Positions 35,979 through 44,662 of a DNA stretch of 64,000 nucleotides are shown piece by piece. The stretch spans positions 1-64,000 of the forward strand of contig CALFPJ010000078.1 in assembly GCA_937919655.1 (NCBI GenBank). The letters run 5' to 3'. The stretch's first letter is position 1; the number at the start of each line of letters is the position of its first letter. The translations under genes were made by a program, and so were the position numbers. The notes under the pieces were generated by a model. It worked only from the letters and a program-made list of their open reading frames with translations, was not told the DNA's origin and made no database searches. Source of the DNA: an uncultured Gemmatimonadales bacterium. Its GTDB lineage: Bacteria; Gemmatimonadota; Gemmatimonadetes; Longimicrobiales; Gaopeijiaceae.

Positions 35979-37307
35979 ATGTATAGACTTCGTATTCTCG
36001 GCGCGTTCATGATGTTCGCGCTTGCGATCCTGCCGGCCATGGCGTCGGCGCAGGTCCGTATGACGGTCCCCCCGCAGTCGGAGACCATCGCGCTCCAGGG
36101 GGCCACGATCCACACGGTCACGAACGGCGTGATCGAGAACGGTACGATCATTTTCCGCAACGGGATCATCACCGCGGTCGGCGCTGACGTGGAGATCCCG
36201 GCCGGCACACGGGTGGTGGACGCGACGGGCAAGCACATCTATCCCGGGCTCATCGACGCCTACTCCACCGTGGGCATCTCCGAGATCGGCGCCGTGGACA
36301 TGTCCAACGACGTCAACGAAGTCGGGGACTTTAACCCGAACATCAACGCGGACGTCGGTGTGAACGCGGAGAGCCGCCACATCGGTACTTCACGCTCGCA
36401 GGGTGTGCTCACGACGCTCACGACACCGGGTGGCGGGCTCATCTCCGGCATGTCCTCTGCGATGGCGCTCGAGGGCTGGAGCTGGGAGGAGATGTCGATG
36501 GAGTCCGCGGCCGCGCTCAACATCAACTGGCCGAACCCGAATCCGAGGTCAGGACGCGGGTTCGGCGGGTTCGGACGGCAGAGCGGACCCCAGCCGACTT
36601 ACGAAGAGCGCGTGCTTCAGCTCAAGGACTACTTCGCAGAGGCGCGCGCTTATCGCGACGCCGTGGCGGCCGGGGAGACGGTCCGGACCGACGCGCGTTA
36701 CATCGCGATGGTTCCCGCGCTGAACCGGGATATCCCGGTCGTCGTGTCCGCCAGCAGCGCAGCGCAGATCAACGACGCCATCACTTGGGCGAAGTCAGAA
36801 AACCTCAGACTGGTAATTCGCGGCGGGGACGACGCGATCCACGTGGCTGCCCGCCTGAAGGCGGAGGAGATTCCGGTCATTCTGACGTCGACCATGGACG
36901 CCCCTAACCGGGAGTATGAGGGCTACGACGAAGCCTACGGCAGGGCCGCCGCTCTCTACGAAGCGGGCGTGAAGTTCGCGATCTCCGGTGGCGCAGGCGC
37001 GCTCTACACGGATCGTCTCCCCTACGAAGCGGGTGTGGCGGTGGCCTTCGGACTTCCGGAGGAGGAGGCCCTGAAGGCAGTGACGATCAACGCGGCCGAG
37101 CTCATGGGCCTCGACGACCGGATCGGCTCGCTGGAGACAGGAAAGCAAGCCACGCTGCTGATCACGACGGGTACGCCTCTCGACATGACGAGCAACATCG
37201 AGCAGGCGTACATCCAGGGGCGTGAGCTCGACATGAATGACATCCAGAAGCACTTCTTCACGAAGTACATGGAGAAGGTCCGGCAGAGGATGCGCATTAT
37301 CTCGTAG
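35979..37307 (+). CDS. Amidohydrolase-like protein lacking the metal-binding HxH
   Basis: ATG 35979 gives a signal peptide (MFALAILPAMASAQ) and 442 residues. The fold is that of amidohydrolases (a small beta sandwich, then a barrel), but the usual H-x-H after GLIDxH is DAYSTVG, so it is probably inactive. The end of the barrel keeps AVTINAAELMGLDDRIGSLETGKQATLLI, the conserved C-terminal sandwich seen also in the previous gene. It starts two bases after the stop of the tandem enzyme, strongly suggesting an obligate partner subunit. The strong terminator after it ends the run. Confidence 0.85.
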   Translation: MYRLRILGAFMMFALAILPAMASAQVRMTVPPQSETIALQGATIHTVTNGVIENGTIIFRNGIITAVGADVEIPAGTRVVDATGKHIYPGLIDAYSTVGISEIGAVDMSNDVNEVGDFNPNINADVGVNAESRHIGTSRSQGVLTTLTTPGGGLISGMSSAMALEGWSWEEMSMESAAALNINWPNPNPRSGRGFGGFGRQSGPQPTYEERVLQLKDYFAEARAYRDAVAAGETVRTDARYIAMVPALNRDIPVVVSASSAAQINDAITWAKSENLRLVIRGGDDAIHVAARLKAEEIPVILTSTMDAPNREYEGYDEAYGRAAALYEAGVKFAISGGAGALYTDRLPYEAGVAVAFGLPEEEALKAVTINAAELMGLDDRIGSLETGKQATLLITTGTPLDMTSNIEQAYIQGRELDMNDIQKHFFTKYMEKVRQRMRIIS

Positions 37308-37339
37308 CGGGAAGCTGCCTTCCGCGAGGCTCCAACTAC

Positions 37340-37373
37340 AAAGCCCCACCCGGCGTGAGCCGGGTGGGGCTTT
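37340..37373 (+). terminator. Strong intrinsic terminator
   Basis: A perfect 15-bp GC-rich stem (AAAGCCCCACCCGGC with its complement) closes a GTGA tetraloop and ends in TTT. It lies 33 bases after the stop of the second amidohydrolase. Confidence 0.9.
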
Positions 37374-37408
37374 GTGCTACGCGGGCCTGCGGCCACACTT
37401 GAAGGACG

Positions 37409-37668
37409 CTACCCGATCGGTCTCCGGCGGCGCATAAGCGCCTCCACATCGTCGATTTCACGCGGGGCGTCGCTGATCCGCTCCAGGCCCGTCGGTGTGA
37501 TCACGTAGTCGTCCTCGATGCGCACGCCGGTGTTCTCGTAATCGTGGACCTCGAGGCCGATCCCGTGACTGATGCCGTGGATCGTCCAGAGTGTCGCCTG
37601 GAGACACGACTCCGGGCGGGCGTCGCAATTGACCTGCCACGGCGGATCGAAGAGCGCGTCGTGGCTGC
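37409..37668 (-). pseudogene. C-terminal remnant of an M24 Xaa-Pro aminopeptidase
   Basis: Read on the minus strand, the frame ending at TAG 37409-37411 contains FDPPWQVNCDARPE and then HGISHGIGLEVHDYENTG, the metal-binding His-Gly-x-Gly-x-x-x-His block of M24 peptidases, followed by the typical GVRIEDDYVITPTGLE strand. Only the last about 85 residues remain; a full enzyme has over 400. The upstream side is joined directly to a protein kinase start (next entry), so the bulk of both genes has been deleted. Confidence 0.75.
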
Positions 37669-37671
37669 TAG

Positions 37672-37881
37672 GGCGGTCGTCTTGATCTCAGCCAGGAATC
37701 GCTCGGCCCCGACCACGACCGCCAAGTCGGGCTTCAACACCTTCAGGGCCACCTTCCGCTCGTGCTTCAGGTCTTCGGCGAGATACACCGTCGCCATTCC
37801 ACCCTCCCCGAGTTCCGACTCCAGGTGGTATCGACCTTCAAGAGCCCCATTCAGGCGGGTGATCGGGTCAGCTGTCGTCAT
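37672..37881 (-). pseudogene. N-terminal remnant of a Ser/Thr protein kinase
   Basis: ATG 37881 begins a frame with GRYHLESELGEGGMATVYLA, the Gly-rich loop of bacterial Hanks-type kinases, and the catalytic Lys in KVALKVLKP. It continues through GAERFLAEIKTTA, the usual helix C, and then loses all similarity at about 37672, where the aminopeptidase relic begins. The formal ORF continues to 37501 with Arg/Ser-rich non-sense. No active site loop is present, so it cannot be a working kinase. Confidence 0.75.
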
Positions 37882-38025
37882 GAGCAGAGCTGCGGCTCGA
37901 CGCGATGCTGCGCGAGTGACCGCATCCTTTCGGGGGACACTTTGGCGACAGCGCCCCAGTTCACGCTTCGGGACGCTTACTTGTGGGACCTGCTCGCGTT
38001 TTGGTCTTACTAGTGACCAACTGCG

Positions 38026-39162
38026 TCACACGTTCGGGGCTTTGGGTAATCCCCGCAACAATCGGCTCTCGCTAGACCCTAACACCCCCAACGCCCAAGC
38101 TGCGTGCTCACGCACCAACGCCGACGGATCACCAAGCGCGGCGGTCAGCACCGGCACCGCATCCGCCGAGCCCCAGTTCCCCAGCGCCACACACACGTTG
38201 CGGAGCAGGCCCTCGCGCTTCGCGCGCTTCATCGGCGACCCACGAAACGCCACCCGAAATCCGGCCTCGTCTACAGCCAAGAGCCGCTCCGCGAGTTCGA
38301 TCAACGATGGCCCGTCGAGCCCTTCCCGTGCCCTATACGCCGGCTCCGCAGTCACGTCCGCAAAGCGCTCATTCCACGGACACGCCTCCTGGCAGATATC
38401 GCATCCGTAGACACGGTTTCCGATGAGCGGCCGGAGTTCTTCGGGAATGGCACCGCGAAGCTCGATGGTCAGGTACGAAATACACCGAGTCGCATCCATC
38501 ACTGGAGCACCCGTCTCGTTCCGGCCCAACAACGCACCGGTGGGACAAGCATCCACGCAGGCGCGACAGGAACCGCAGCGGTCTTCCTCAAAGGGGGCGT
38601 CCGCCGGCAATTCCAGGTCGAGGAGCAATAATCCGACGAAGAAGTAGGAGCCACGCGACGGGTTGATGAGCATGGTGTTACGACCGAACCAACCCAGCCC
38701 GGCACGTCGCGCGAGGTCACGCTCCAGGATCGGGCCGGTGTCCACATAGGCCCGCGCGTGTAAGTCTATGGCGGCCTGTTCCTCCACCCACCTCGCGAGC
38801 GCCACGAGCTTCTTCTTCACCACATCGTGATAGTCATCCCCGCGCGCGTATCGCGCGATCACCGCTCGCGATGGGTCCTCAGGGACGCCCTCAGGGTCCT
38901 CCGAAAAGTACTCGTGACCCACGACCACGACGGTCCGGACCACGTCTAAGGTTTGGGTCAGGTCCGCTCGTCTGGCCAGCGAGTCCTCGCGAGCGAGATA
39001 GCCCATCTCACCGTGCCGCCCCTCCCCCACCCAGGCTCGGTAGTACTCCATGTGCAGACTGGGGTCGGGCGGCGTGATGCCGCAAAGCGAAAAGCCCAAT
39101 TCTGCGGCTTGCACCTTAAGCGCGGCACCGAGGGCCTCATGAGAGCCTACAGCCTCAGTCAC
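38026..39162 (-). CDS. queG: Epoxyqueuosine reductase
   Basis: QueG reduces epoxyqueuosine to queuosine in tRNA using a cobalamin and two [4Fe-4S] clusters. I place the start at GTG 39162, where GTGA overlaps the upstream stop; ATG-type starts further upstream would lie inside the glycosyltransferase gene. The 378-residue product shows the proton-donor region ARAYVDTGPILERD, the first cluster motif CGSCRACVDACPTGA, then CISYLTIELRG and the second cluster set CDICQEACPWN. A HEAT-like C-terminal segment (about 320-370, ALGNWGSADAVPVLTAAL) completes the usual architecture. QueE lies about 5.5 kb away. Confidence 0.95.
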   Translation of the reverse strand: MTEAVGSHEALGAALKVQAAELGFSLCGITPPDPSLHMEYYRAWVGEGRHGEMGYLAREDSLARRADLTQTLDVVRTVVVVGHEYFSEDPEGVPEDPSRAVIARYARGDDYHDVVKKKLVALARWVEEQAAIDLHARAYVDTGPILERDLARRAGLGWFGRNTMLINPSRGSYFFVGLLLLDLELPADAPFEEDRCGSCRACVDACPTGALLGRNETGAPVMDATRCISYLTIELRGAIPEELRPLIGNRVYGCDICQEACPWNERFADVTAEPAYRAREGLDGPSLIELAERLLAVDEAGFRVAFRGSPMKRAKREGLLRNVCVALGNWGSADAVPVLTAALGDPSALVREHAAWALGVLGSSESRLLRGLPKAPNV

Positions 39163-40325
39163 GGCCTCTCCGAGATATCGGGCACGGTGTAACGCCGTCC
39201 CTTCCATTCCACGTTGCGCCCTCGGATCCATGACCGCAGGAAGATGTAGTTACCCATCACGGCTCCAAGGGGATAAAGCAGCCCATACCGAGCCGGCCCG
39301 CCCATCAGTCGGGTAAACCCGGCAAACACGATCGCGCTGATCGCACAGACGGTCGCAGACCAAGTGAAGAGCGCTGGCCCTCCCGCCCCAAGAAAAGTTG
39401 CCAACAACACGAGGGGCGGAACGAGCCACAGGCCGACCCCGAACGTCAGCGCCACCGGGAACATGAACGGACGCAACACCGGCGGGAGGCTTTGCAGTCC
39501 CCCCATGAGGATGTTCTTCGACCACCCCTCGATGATGCCACCGAGCGACCTGTACATGCGCGTCGCGAAGTCCTTGTTGGCCATCCTCACCCGAAGCTGA
39601 AGGCCTTCTCGCTTCACCAATTGGGCCAGGGCGAGGTCTTCGACGACCTCATCGCGCACCGCCTCATGCCCGCCGATCGCCAGGTAGGACGTGCGCGGCA
39701 TGAGAATGTATTGGCCGTTGGCGATCGCGTCCCGCCACCTACCGTTTTTGGCTGTGCGTTCGAAGCGAGGGAATCGGAACACCATCGTCAGGAATACCTG
39801 AGGCTGCACCAGACGCTCCCAAAACGAACCCATGATCTGACGCCCGAGCACGGTCATGAGATCTGCCTTCTCATCCCGCATACCCGCAACGGCACGGGCC
39901 AGCAGCTGGGGACCATGGGTGGTGTCGGCATCTGTGAAGAGCAGAACATCCCCATCCGCATCGTGAAAACCCTGACAGCATGCCCACGGTTTTCCCAACC
40001 AACCCACGGGCAGTTCCTTACCGTCCACAACTCTAATGCGGCGCGCGTTCCCGATGGGGAGCGCACGCGCGATCGCCGCCGTGTCGTCGTCACTGCGGTC
40101 GTCGACAACGATGATCTCAAAGTCCGGATACAGAGATCGCGACACCGACGCCACGCAGTTTTCGATGTTGAGCTTCTCGTTGCGCGCCGGAATGATGACG
40201 CTGACTCGCGGCCGCTCCCCGACGCCCTCCGCCTTCGCAGGAGGGAGTTCCCGGGGCGGACGCACGACCAGAATCAGGAAGGCGAGCACGCCGATCCACG
40301 GTAGGGCGAAGAGAAGAGGCGTCAT
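39159..40325 (-). CDS. Family 2 glycosyltransferase with membrane helices
   Basis: The 388-residue protein has an N-terminal membrane helix (LFALPWIGVLAFLILVV), a GT-A domain with VSVIIPARNEKLNIE, the nucleotide-binding DDRSDDDT, DxD-type FTDADTTHGP and the acceptor motif ED in VVEDLALAQ. Three C-terminal membrane helices follow. The layout is that of processive or lipid-directed GT2 enzymes such as carotenoid (CrtQ-type) or hopanoid-associated (HpnB-type) glycosyltransferases; I cannot choose between these. Its stop overlaps the queG start by GTGA, so they form an operon. Confidence 0.8.
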   Translation of the reverse strand: MTPLLFALPWIGVLAFLILVVRPPRELPPAKAEGVGERPRVSVIIPARNEKLNIENCVASVSRSLYPDFEIIVVDDRSDDDTAAIARALPIGNARRIRVVDGKELPVGWLGKPWACCQGFHDADGDVLLFTDADTTHGPQLLARAVAGMRDEKADLMTVLGRQIMGSFWERLVQPQVFLTMVFRFPRFERTAKNGRWRDAIANGQYILMPRTSYLAIGGHEAVRDEVVEDLALAQLVKREGLQLRVRMANKDFATRMYRSLGGIIEGWSKNILMGGLQSLPPVLRPFMFPVALTFGVGLWLVPPLVLLATFLGAGGPALFTWSATVCAISAIVFAGFTRLMGGPARYGLLYPLGAVMGNYIFLRSWIRGRNVEWKGRRYTVPDISERP

Positions 40326-40475
40326 TCAGTGGGCCGGGGAATAGTCCCGTCTACCTTGGCGGGCCCACGCCCGAAGCGAAAGCCCAACTGGCGTCGGTGG
40401 TATCCCGGGCCCTATCGTCGATCCACTCGGCCCCGACGACGCGGGCCTTCACGCTCGGCACGACCGGACCCCACA

Positions 40476-41669
40476 TTGGACCCAGCATTGCCCCCAGCAG
40501 CGGACCGCCCAACCTCCGAAGCCACGACGTCCGAGTCGAAAGCCTTCGACCTCGACGCCGCGCGGGCCAACTTCCCGATTCTTTCGCGACGGAGCTATCT
40601 GAACTCGTGCTCCTTGGGCGCACTGTCGACCCGCTCAGAGGCCTACCTGGACGAGTTTCAGGAACGCTGGCACGATATGGGGGCATCCGCCTGGTACCGG
40701 CACTGGCTTGGCCGCGTCGAGGACCTCAGGGGACGGGTGGCCAACTTTTGGGGATCGACTCCTGAAGAGGTGGCGCTCATGCCGTCAGTTTCCGCCGCGC
40801 TGTCGGTGATCACCCAGAGCGTTCCGGCGGAAAACCGGAATCGGGTGATCTGCACCGAACTCGACTTTCCGACGCTGGCCTACCAGTGGGCCGTGAAACC
40901 AGAGATCGAGTTGGTCGTGCTCAAGAGCCCGGACGGCATCCGCATCGATCCCGAGCAGTTCGCGGCCGCGGTAGACGAGCGCACACTCTTCTTGGCAACC
41001 AGTCACGTGTTCTTCACGACCGGCTACGAGCAGGACATCAAGAAGCTGGCCGACATCGCTCGCGCTGCGGGAGCCTACAGCCTCATCGACGGATACCAGG
41101 GAGCCGGACAGGTGCCGCTTACCCTGTCGGAGACGGGCGTCGACTTCTACGCCGGCGGGCCGCTGAAGTGGCTGTGTGGCGGCCCAGGGCTCGCGTACCT
41201 CTACGTTCGCGACGAGCTGATCCAAAGGCTCGAGCCTCGCATCACATCTTGGTTCGCGACCAATCGACAGTTCGACTTCGACCTGGACGGCTTCGAGTAC
41301 CGACCCGACGCCCGACGCTTCGAGATGGGCACGCCGTCCCTGCCGACCGTGCACACCGCCCTGGGCGGCCAAGAACTCATCGACGAGGTCGGTATCGAGA
41401 CGATCGTCGCACGGAACCGCGGCCTCATCGATCGCTTGATTGGCCGCGCCACAGACGCAGGACTCCGACTGCGGTTGCCCGAAGCGGAGCACCGCACCGC
41501 GATCGTGATGGTGCACCACGATGACCCGCCTGGGGCTGTCCGGCACCTGGCGGACCACGGAGTCATCGTGGATCACCGGCCCGGCTTCGTTCGCGTGAGC
41601 CCCCATTACTACAACACGGAAGAAGAGGTCGATCGATGCGTCGACGTACTCGCAGCTTTTTCGGCCTGA
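40476..41669 (+). CDS. Class V PLP-dependent aminotransferase family protein
   Basis: The frame is open from 40329, but the first 60 codons are Arg/Pro-rich and unlike a domain. The conserved part begins at FDLDAARANFPILSRRSYLN. No ATG is available, so I propose TTG 40476 (or TTG 40485). The remaining about 397 residues have the fold type I core: the PLP Asp region in YSLIDGYQGAGQVP and the cofactor Lys in AGGPLKWLCGG. Relatives include cysteine-desulfurase-like and kynureninase-like enzymes, but the group here is unassigned. It is transcribed alone, divergent from the glycosyltransferase. Confidence 0.75.
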   Translation: MDPALPPAADRPTSEATTSESKAFDLDAARANFPILSRRSYLNSCSLGALSTRSEAYLDEFQERWHDMGASAWYRHWLGRVEDLRGRVANFWGSTPEEVALMPSVSAALSVITQSVPAENRNRVICTELDFPTLAYQWAVKPEIELVVLKSPDGIRIDPEQFAAAVDERTLFLATSHVFFTTGYEQDIKKLADIARAAGAYSLIDGYQGAGQVPLTLSETGVDFYAGGPLKWLCGGPGLAYLYVRDELIQRLEPRITSWFATNRQFDFDLDGFEYRPDARRFEMGTPSLPTVHTALGGQELIDEVGIETIVARNRGLIDRLIGRATDAGLRLRLPEAEHRTAIVMVHHDDPPGAVRHLADHGVIVDHRPGFVRVSPHYYNTEEEVDRCVDVLAAFSA

Positions 41670-41785
41670 GCGCCCGCCCAACCGCAGCTGCCAGCGCGGC
41701 CGCTACGATCGCAGCGCTGACTCCCGCACCCGTGGCTGTGCATCCACGGGCACGACACGCTAGCAGACGCACGGCTGGGAACTAG
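41636..41785 (+). CDS. Possible 49-residue Tat-signal-like peptide
   Basis: ATG 41636 lies within the end of the aminotransferase gene and reads to TAG 41783-41785. The product starts MRRRTRSFFGLSA and continues with an Ala-rich stretch, resembling a twin-arginine signal peptide without a following mature domain. It overlaps the end of the convergent MazG-like gene by four bases. It may be a chance reading frame. Confidence 0.2.
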   Translation: MRRRTRSFFGLSARPTAAASAAATIAALTPAPVAVHPRARHASRRTAGN

Positions 41786-42129
41786 GCCGGACCCGGCTCA
41801 GTCCCCTTATCCACCGCCGGAGCCCACCGCTCCGAGTCCCGCTCTTCGTACTTCGTCAGCACCTTTTCAAAGGCATCTTCCAGGTCGATCCCCTGCTCGT
41901 TAGCGATGGCGATGACCACGAAGAGGATGTCGGCCAACTCGATCGCCAGCTTCTGATCAGGCTCGTCGGGTTTCTTGGTCTTGTGCCCGAAGCGGTGGTT
42001 CATCTCGCGCGCAAGCTCACCCACTTCCTCGATCAAACGAGCCAAGTTGGTGAGCGGCGGCCAATAACCCTCTTCGAAGCGCCCGATCCACGCGTCCACA
42101 CGCGCCTGTGCGTCTTTGATCGTGGTCAC
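41782..42129 (-). CDS. MazG-like nucleotide pyrophosphohydrolase
   Basis: The 115-residue protein is a single MazG-type four-helix domain. The metal-binding pattern is visible in LIEEVGELAREMN (E-E-x-x-E) and LAIELADILFVVIAIAN (E-x-x-D). Members hydrolyse non-canonical nucleoside triphosphates and may act in nucleotide pool cleaning. GTG 42129 overlaps the stop of the oxidoreductase gene by GTGA, so the two are co-translated. Confidence 0.85.
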   Translation of the reverse strand: MTTIKDAQARVDAWIGRFEEGYWPPLTNLARLIEEVGELAREMNHRFGHKTKKPDEPDQKLAIELADILFVVIAIANEQGIDLEDAFEKVLTKYEERDSERWAPAVDKGTEPGPA

Positions 42130-43163
42130 GGCACCAACACGATCTTTCCAAAGACCTTCCCCGCTTCAAGCATCTCGTGCGCCTCGCGCGCCTTGTCGAA
42201 CGGCATGACTGCATGGATGACGGGCTCCAGCGATCCATCGAATACCAGTCGCATGACCTTCCTGAACTCAGCCGGCGAGCCCATGGTGCTGCCAATAATC
42301 GAAAGCTGCTTCCAGAAGACCGCCCTGATCTCAGTGACACCACGGGAACCCGTGGTCGCCCCAGACGTTACCAAGCGGCCACCCACTGAGAGAGCGCGCA
42401 GGCATTGGGGCCAAACCGATTCGCCCACCGTGTCGTAGACAACGTCGACCCCGCGCTTGGTGGTATCGCGCCACACCTCCCGCGCGAAGTCGACCTTGTG
42501 TCTGTCGTAGACCACATGCGCCCCGAGTTCTTCGGCCTGGCGTACCTTCTCGGGCCCGCCGGTCAACGCGTAGACCTTCGCCCCCGCGCGCACCGCAATC
42601 TGGATCGCTGCGGTTCCGACACCGCCCGACCCACCGGTGATCAGGATGCGCTCTCCCGCCTGAAGACGGGCCTGGGTCATCAAAGCCCTCCAAGCGGTCA
42701 CGAAGACCAGCCCAGCGGCCGCGGCGGTCTCTGACGACACACCCTCGGGGATCTCGAGCAGATTGGCGGCGGGTACGACAGCGTACTCCGCAAAACCGCC
42801 CTGTGTATGCTCGCCAATAATCTGAAATGGCGGGTCGCCGAACGAGGCACCCCGCCGCTCGCCTTCATACCAGTCGTAGCCGATGGATGGATCCACGGCC
42901 ACGTGCGTCCCCAGCGGAACGGCTTCAGCCCCGATACCCACAGCATCGACAATACCCGCCATGTCGGAGCCGCCAATGTGTGGCATGGGGGTTTCGATGG
43001 GCAGTCCGCGTCGAAGCCACAGGTCCAGGTGGTTCATCGAAGCGGCCTCGACCTTGATGCGCACCTCACCCGCGCCGGGCTCGGGGACCGGAACTTGTCG
43101 CACCTCGATCACCTCAGGTCCGCCATTCTCGGCGAAGACCGCGGCACGCATTTTTCGGGGCAT
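42126..43163 (-). CDS. Medium-chain dehydrogenase/quinone oxidoreductase family protein
   Basis: The 345-residue protein has the GroES-like N-terminal domain (RAAVFAENGGPEVIEV) and an NAD(P)-binding domain with GGSGGVGTAAIQIA (about 168-182). The substrate-side residues NHLDLWLRRG and the lack of the four structural Cys place it in the zinc-free or quinone-reductase side of the MDR family. The region GERRGASFGDPPFQIIG replaces the zinc lobe. The cofactor is probably NADPH, but the substrate is unknown. It lies upstream of the MazG-like gene in one operon. Confidence 0.82.
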   Translation of the reverse strand: MPRKMRAAVFAENGGPEVIEVRQVPVPEPGAGEVRIKVEAASMNHLDLWLRRGLPIETPMPHIGGSDMAGIVDAVGIGAEAVPLGTHVAVDPSIGYDWYEGERRGASFGDPPFQIIGEHTQGGFAEYAVVPAANLLEIPEGVSSETAAAAGLVFVTAWRALMTQARLQAGERILITGGSGGVGTAAIQIAVRAGAKVYALTGGPEKVRQAEELGAHVVYDRHKVDFAREVWRDTTKRGVDVVYDTVGESVWPQCLRALSVGGRLVTSGATTGSRGVTEIRAVFWKQLSIIGSTMGSPAEFRKVMRLVFDGSLEPVIHAVMPFDKAREAHEMLEAGKVFGKIVLVP

Positions 43164-43282
43164 TGGGACGCTCCCTCATGTGGATAGAGTGCGTCAGTCT
43201 AGACCGCCGCGAGGCGCCTCACAACAGACTGGCTCGGTAGCCTCCGACCGCGGCTTGCTCTAGCTTCGAGCACGGCGGACCC

Positions 43283-43693
43283 ATGGGGTCGGATCCGGAT
43301 TTATTGCCTGTTCCAAGCAACATGTCAGAACCTGATCTCCACAGCGTAGACGAGACCTCGGACGCACCCGACCACACCTTGGGCGGGTATCTTTCCGTGC
43401 ACGATCGACCGCCCGGCTATGATGCTTCCGACGGTCACCCCTATACGGTCTCCCTAGAGGTCGAACAGACCGCCAACCTCAGGGCGCCCTACGCGGGGTA
43501 TCTCGTCTTTCCCCGTTGGGCCCAGACCGGAGTTGGCGTCGTGGGGCACGTTGAGACCCCCACGCTGGTTGAGGGAAGAAGCCCAGAGGAGGTCACAGAA
43601 GGGCTTGGAGCCCTGACGCTGGTCAGGGTGCAGCAACTCCTCGAGGAAGCCATCGAAGCACAACGCGCGCTACGGTCCGACCCACCCACCTGA
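43283..43693 (+). CDS. Conserved hypothetical protein
   Basis: The 136-residue protein has an acidic, disordered N-terminus (about 1-40), then a compact alpha/beta region: YTVSLEVEQTANLRAPYAGY, FPRWAQTGVGVVGHVETP and a helical end LVRVQQLLEEAIEAQRAL. An internal ATG at 43322 would give a 123-residue version and may be the true start. I do not recognise the family. It lies 23 bases before the proline dehydrogenase gene on the same strand and may share its transcript. Confidence 0.55.
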   Translation: MGSDPDLLPVPSNMSEPDLHSVDETSDAPDHTLGGYLSVHDRPPGYDASDGHPYTVSLEVEQTANLRAPYAGYLVFPRWAQTGVGVVGHVETPTLVEGRSPEEVTEGLGALTLVRVQQLLEEAIEAQRALRSDPPT

Positions 43694-43716
43694 CTTCAAG
43701 TCGAGTAAAACATCGC

Positions 43717-44661
43717 ATGCTGAGAGAAGGCCTTATCTACCTGAGTCAGTCCGGCACAGCCAAGACGGTGGTGACCAAGACGCCGCTTCGGGGCATGGCG
43801 CGCCGTTTCGTGCCTGGCGAGACGGTGGAAGATCTCGTGCGTGGCATCAGGGAGGCGAACGCCGAGGGTCTGATGACCACAGGCAACTTTCTTGGCGAAG
43901 CCGTTCACGACGAGGAGAACGCGAGCCTCGCAGCAGATGTCTACACCGACGTCCTCGACCGGATTGTCCTCGACAGACTGAACGCGAATGTATCGCTGAA
44001 ATTCACTCAGCTTGGCCAGGAAATTTCCGACGCCTTCCTCGCCGACAACTTGGGCCGCATCCTCGATCGGGCGAAGAACGACGGACTGTTCATTCGCTTC
44101 GACATGGAGTCCTCGGGCTTCACTAAGCAGACGCTCGACGCCTTCGAAAAATTGTGGTCCGACGGCTGGCGCGACATCGGCGTCGTCTTGCAGGCCTACA
44201 TGAAGCGCAGTGCCGGCGACGTCGCACGCATGAACCAGCTAGGGGCCCGCATCCGCCTCTGCAAAGGCGCGTATGCAGAGCCGCCAGAGGTGGCGCTTCA
44301 AGGGAGCAGCGATGTCGACAAAAACTTCGTCGCGTTGATGCAGATGCTCCTGGCCGCTGGCAACTACCCCGCCATCGCCACGCACGATGATCGCATGATC
44401 GATGCGACCGTGGACTTCCACCAATCCCAGGGCATCGACAAGTCCAGCTTTGAATTTCAGATGCTTCACGGAGTTCGGCGTGACCTTCAGAAGCAACTCG
44501 TAACGGACGGCTACAACGTCCGTGTCTACGTGCCCTTCGGTTCGCACTGGTACCCGTATCTCATGCGACGTCTGGCCGAGCGGCCTGCCAACATGCTGTT
44601 CCTTGCAGGCAGCGTGGTACGCGAGTCCCCGCTCGGGTTCCTGTGGCGGGGTCGCACCTGA
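43717..44661 (+). CDS. Proline dehydrogenase
   Basis: The 314-residue protein is a stand-alone proline dehydrogenase (the PutA catalytic barrel without the P5C dehydrogenase). FAD- and substrate-binding motifs are visible: VSLKFTQLG, RFDMESSG, VLQAYMKRS, RIRLCKGAY and ATHDDRMI. The closing motif RVYVPFGSHWYPYLMRRLAERP is characteristic. It oxidises proline to pyrroline-5-carboxylate and passes electrons to quinone. The membrane association is peripheral. It is one base from the queE start, so the genes are probably co-transcribed, although the pathways differ. Confidence 0.93.
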   Translation: MLREGLIYLSQSGTAKTVVTKTPLRGMARRFVPGETVEDLVRGIREANAEGLMTTGNFLGEAVHDEENASLAADVYTDVLDRIVLDRLNANVSLKFTQLGQEISDAFLADNLGRILDRAKNDGLFIRFDMESSGFTKQTLDAFEKLWSDGWRDIGVVLQAYMKRSAGDVARMNQLGARIRLCKGAYAEPPEVALQGSSDVDKNFVALMQMLLAAGNYPAIATHDDRMIDATVDFHQSQGIDKSSFEFQMLHGVRRDLQKQLVTDGYNVRVYVPFGSHWYPYLMRRLAERPANMLFLAGSVVRESPLGFLWRGRT

Positions 44662-44662
44662 T

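Noticed and set aside
37501-37881. The 126-codon frame as a small active protein kinase
   Set aside because: It has the Gly loop and Lys but no HRD or DFG region; after about residue 68 it reads out of frame through an aminopeptidase relic.
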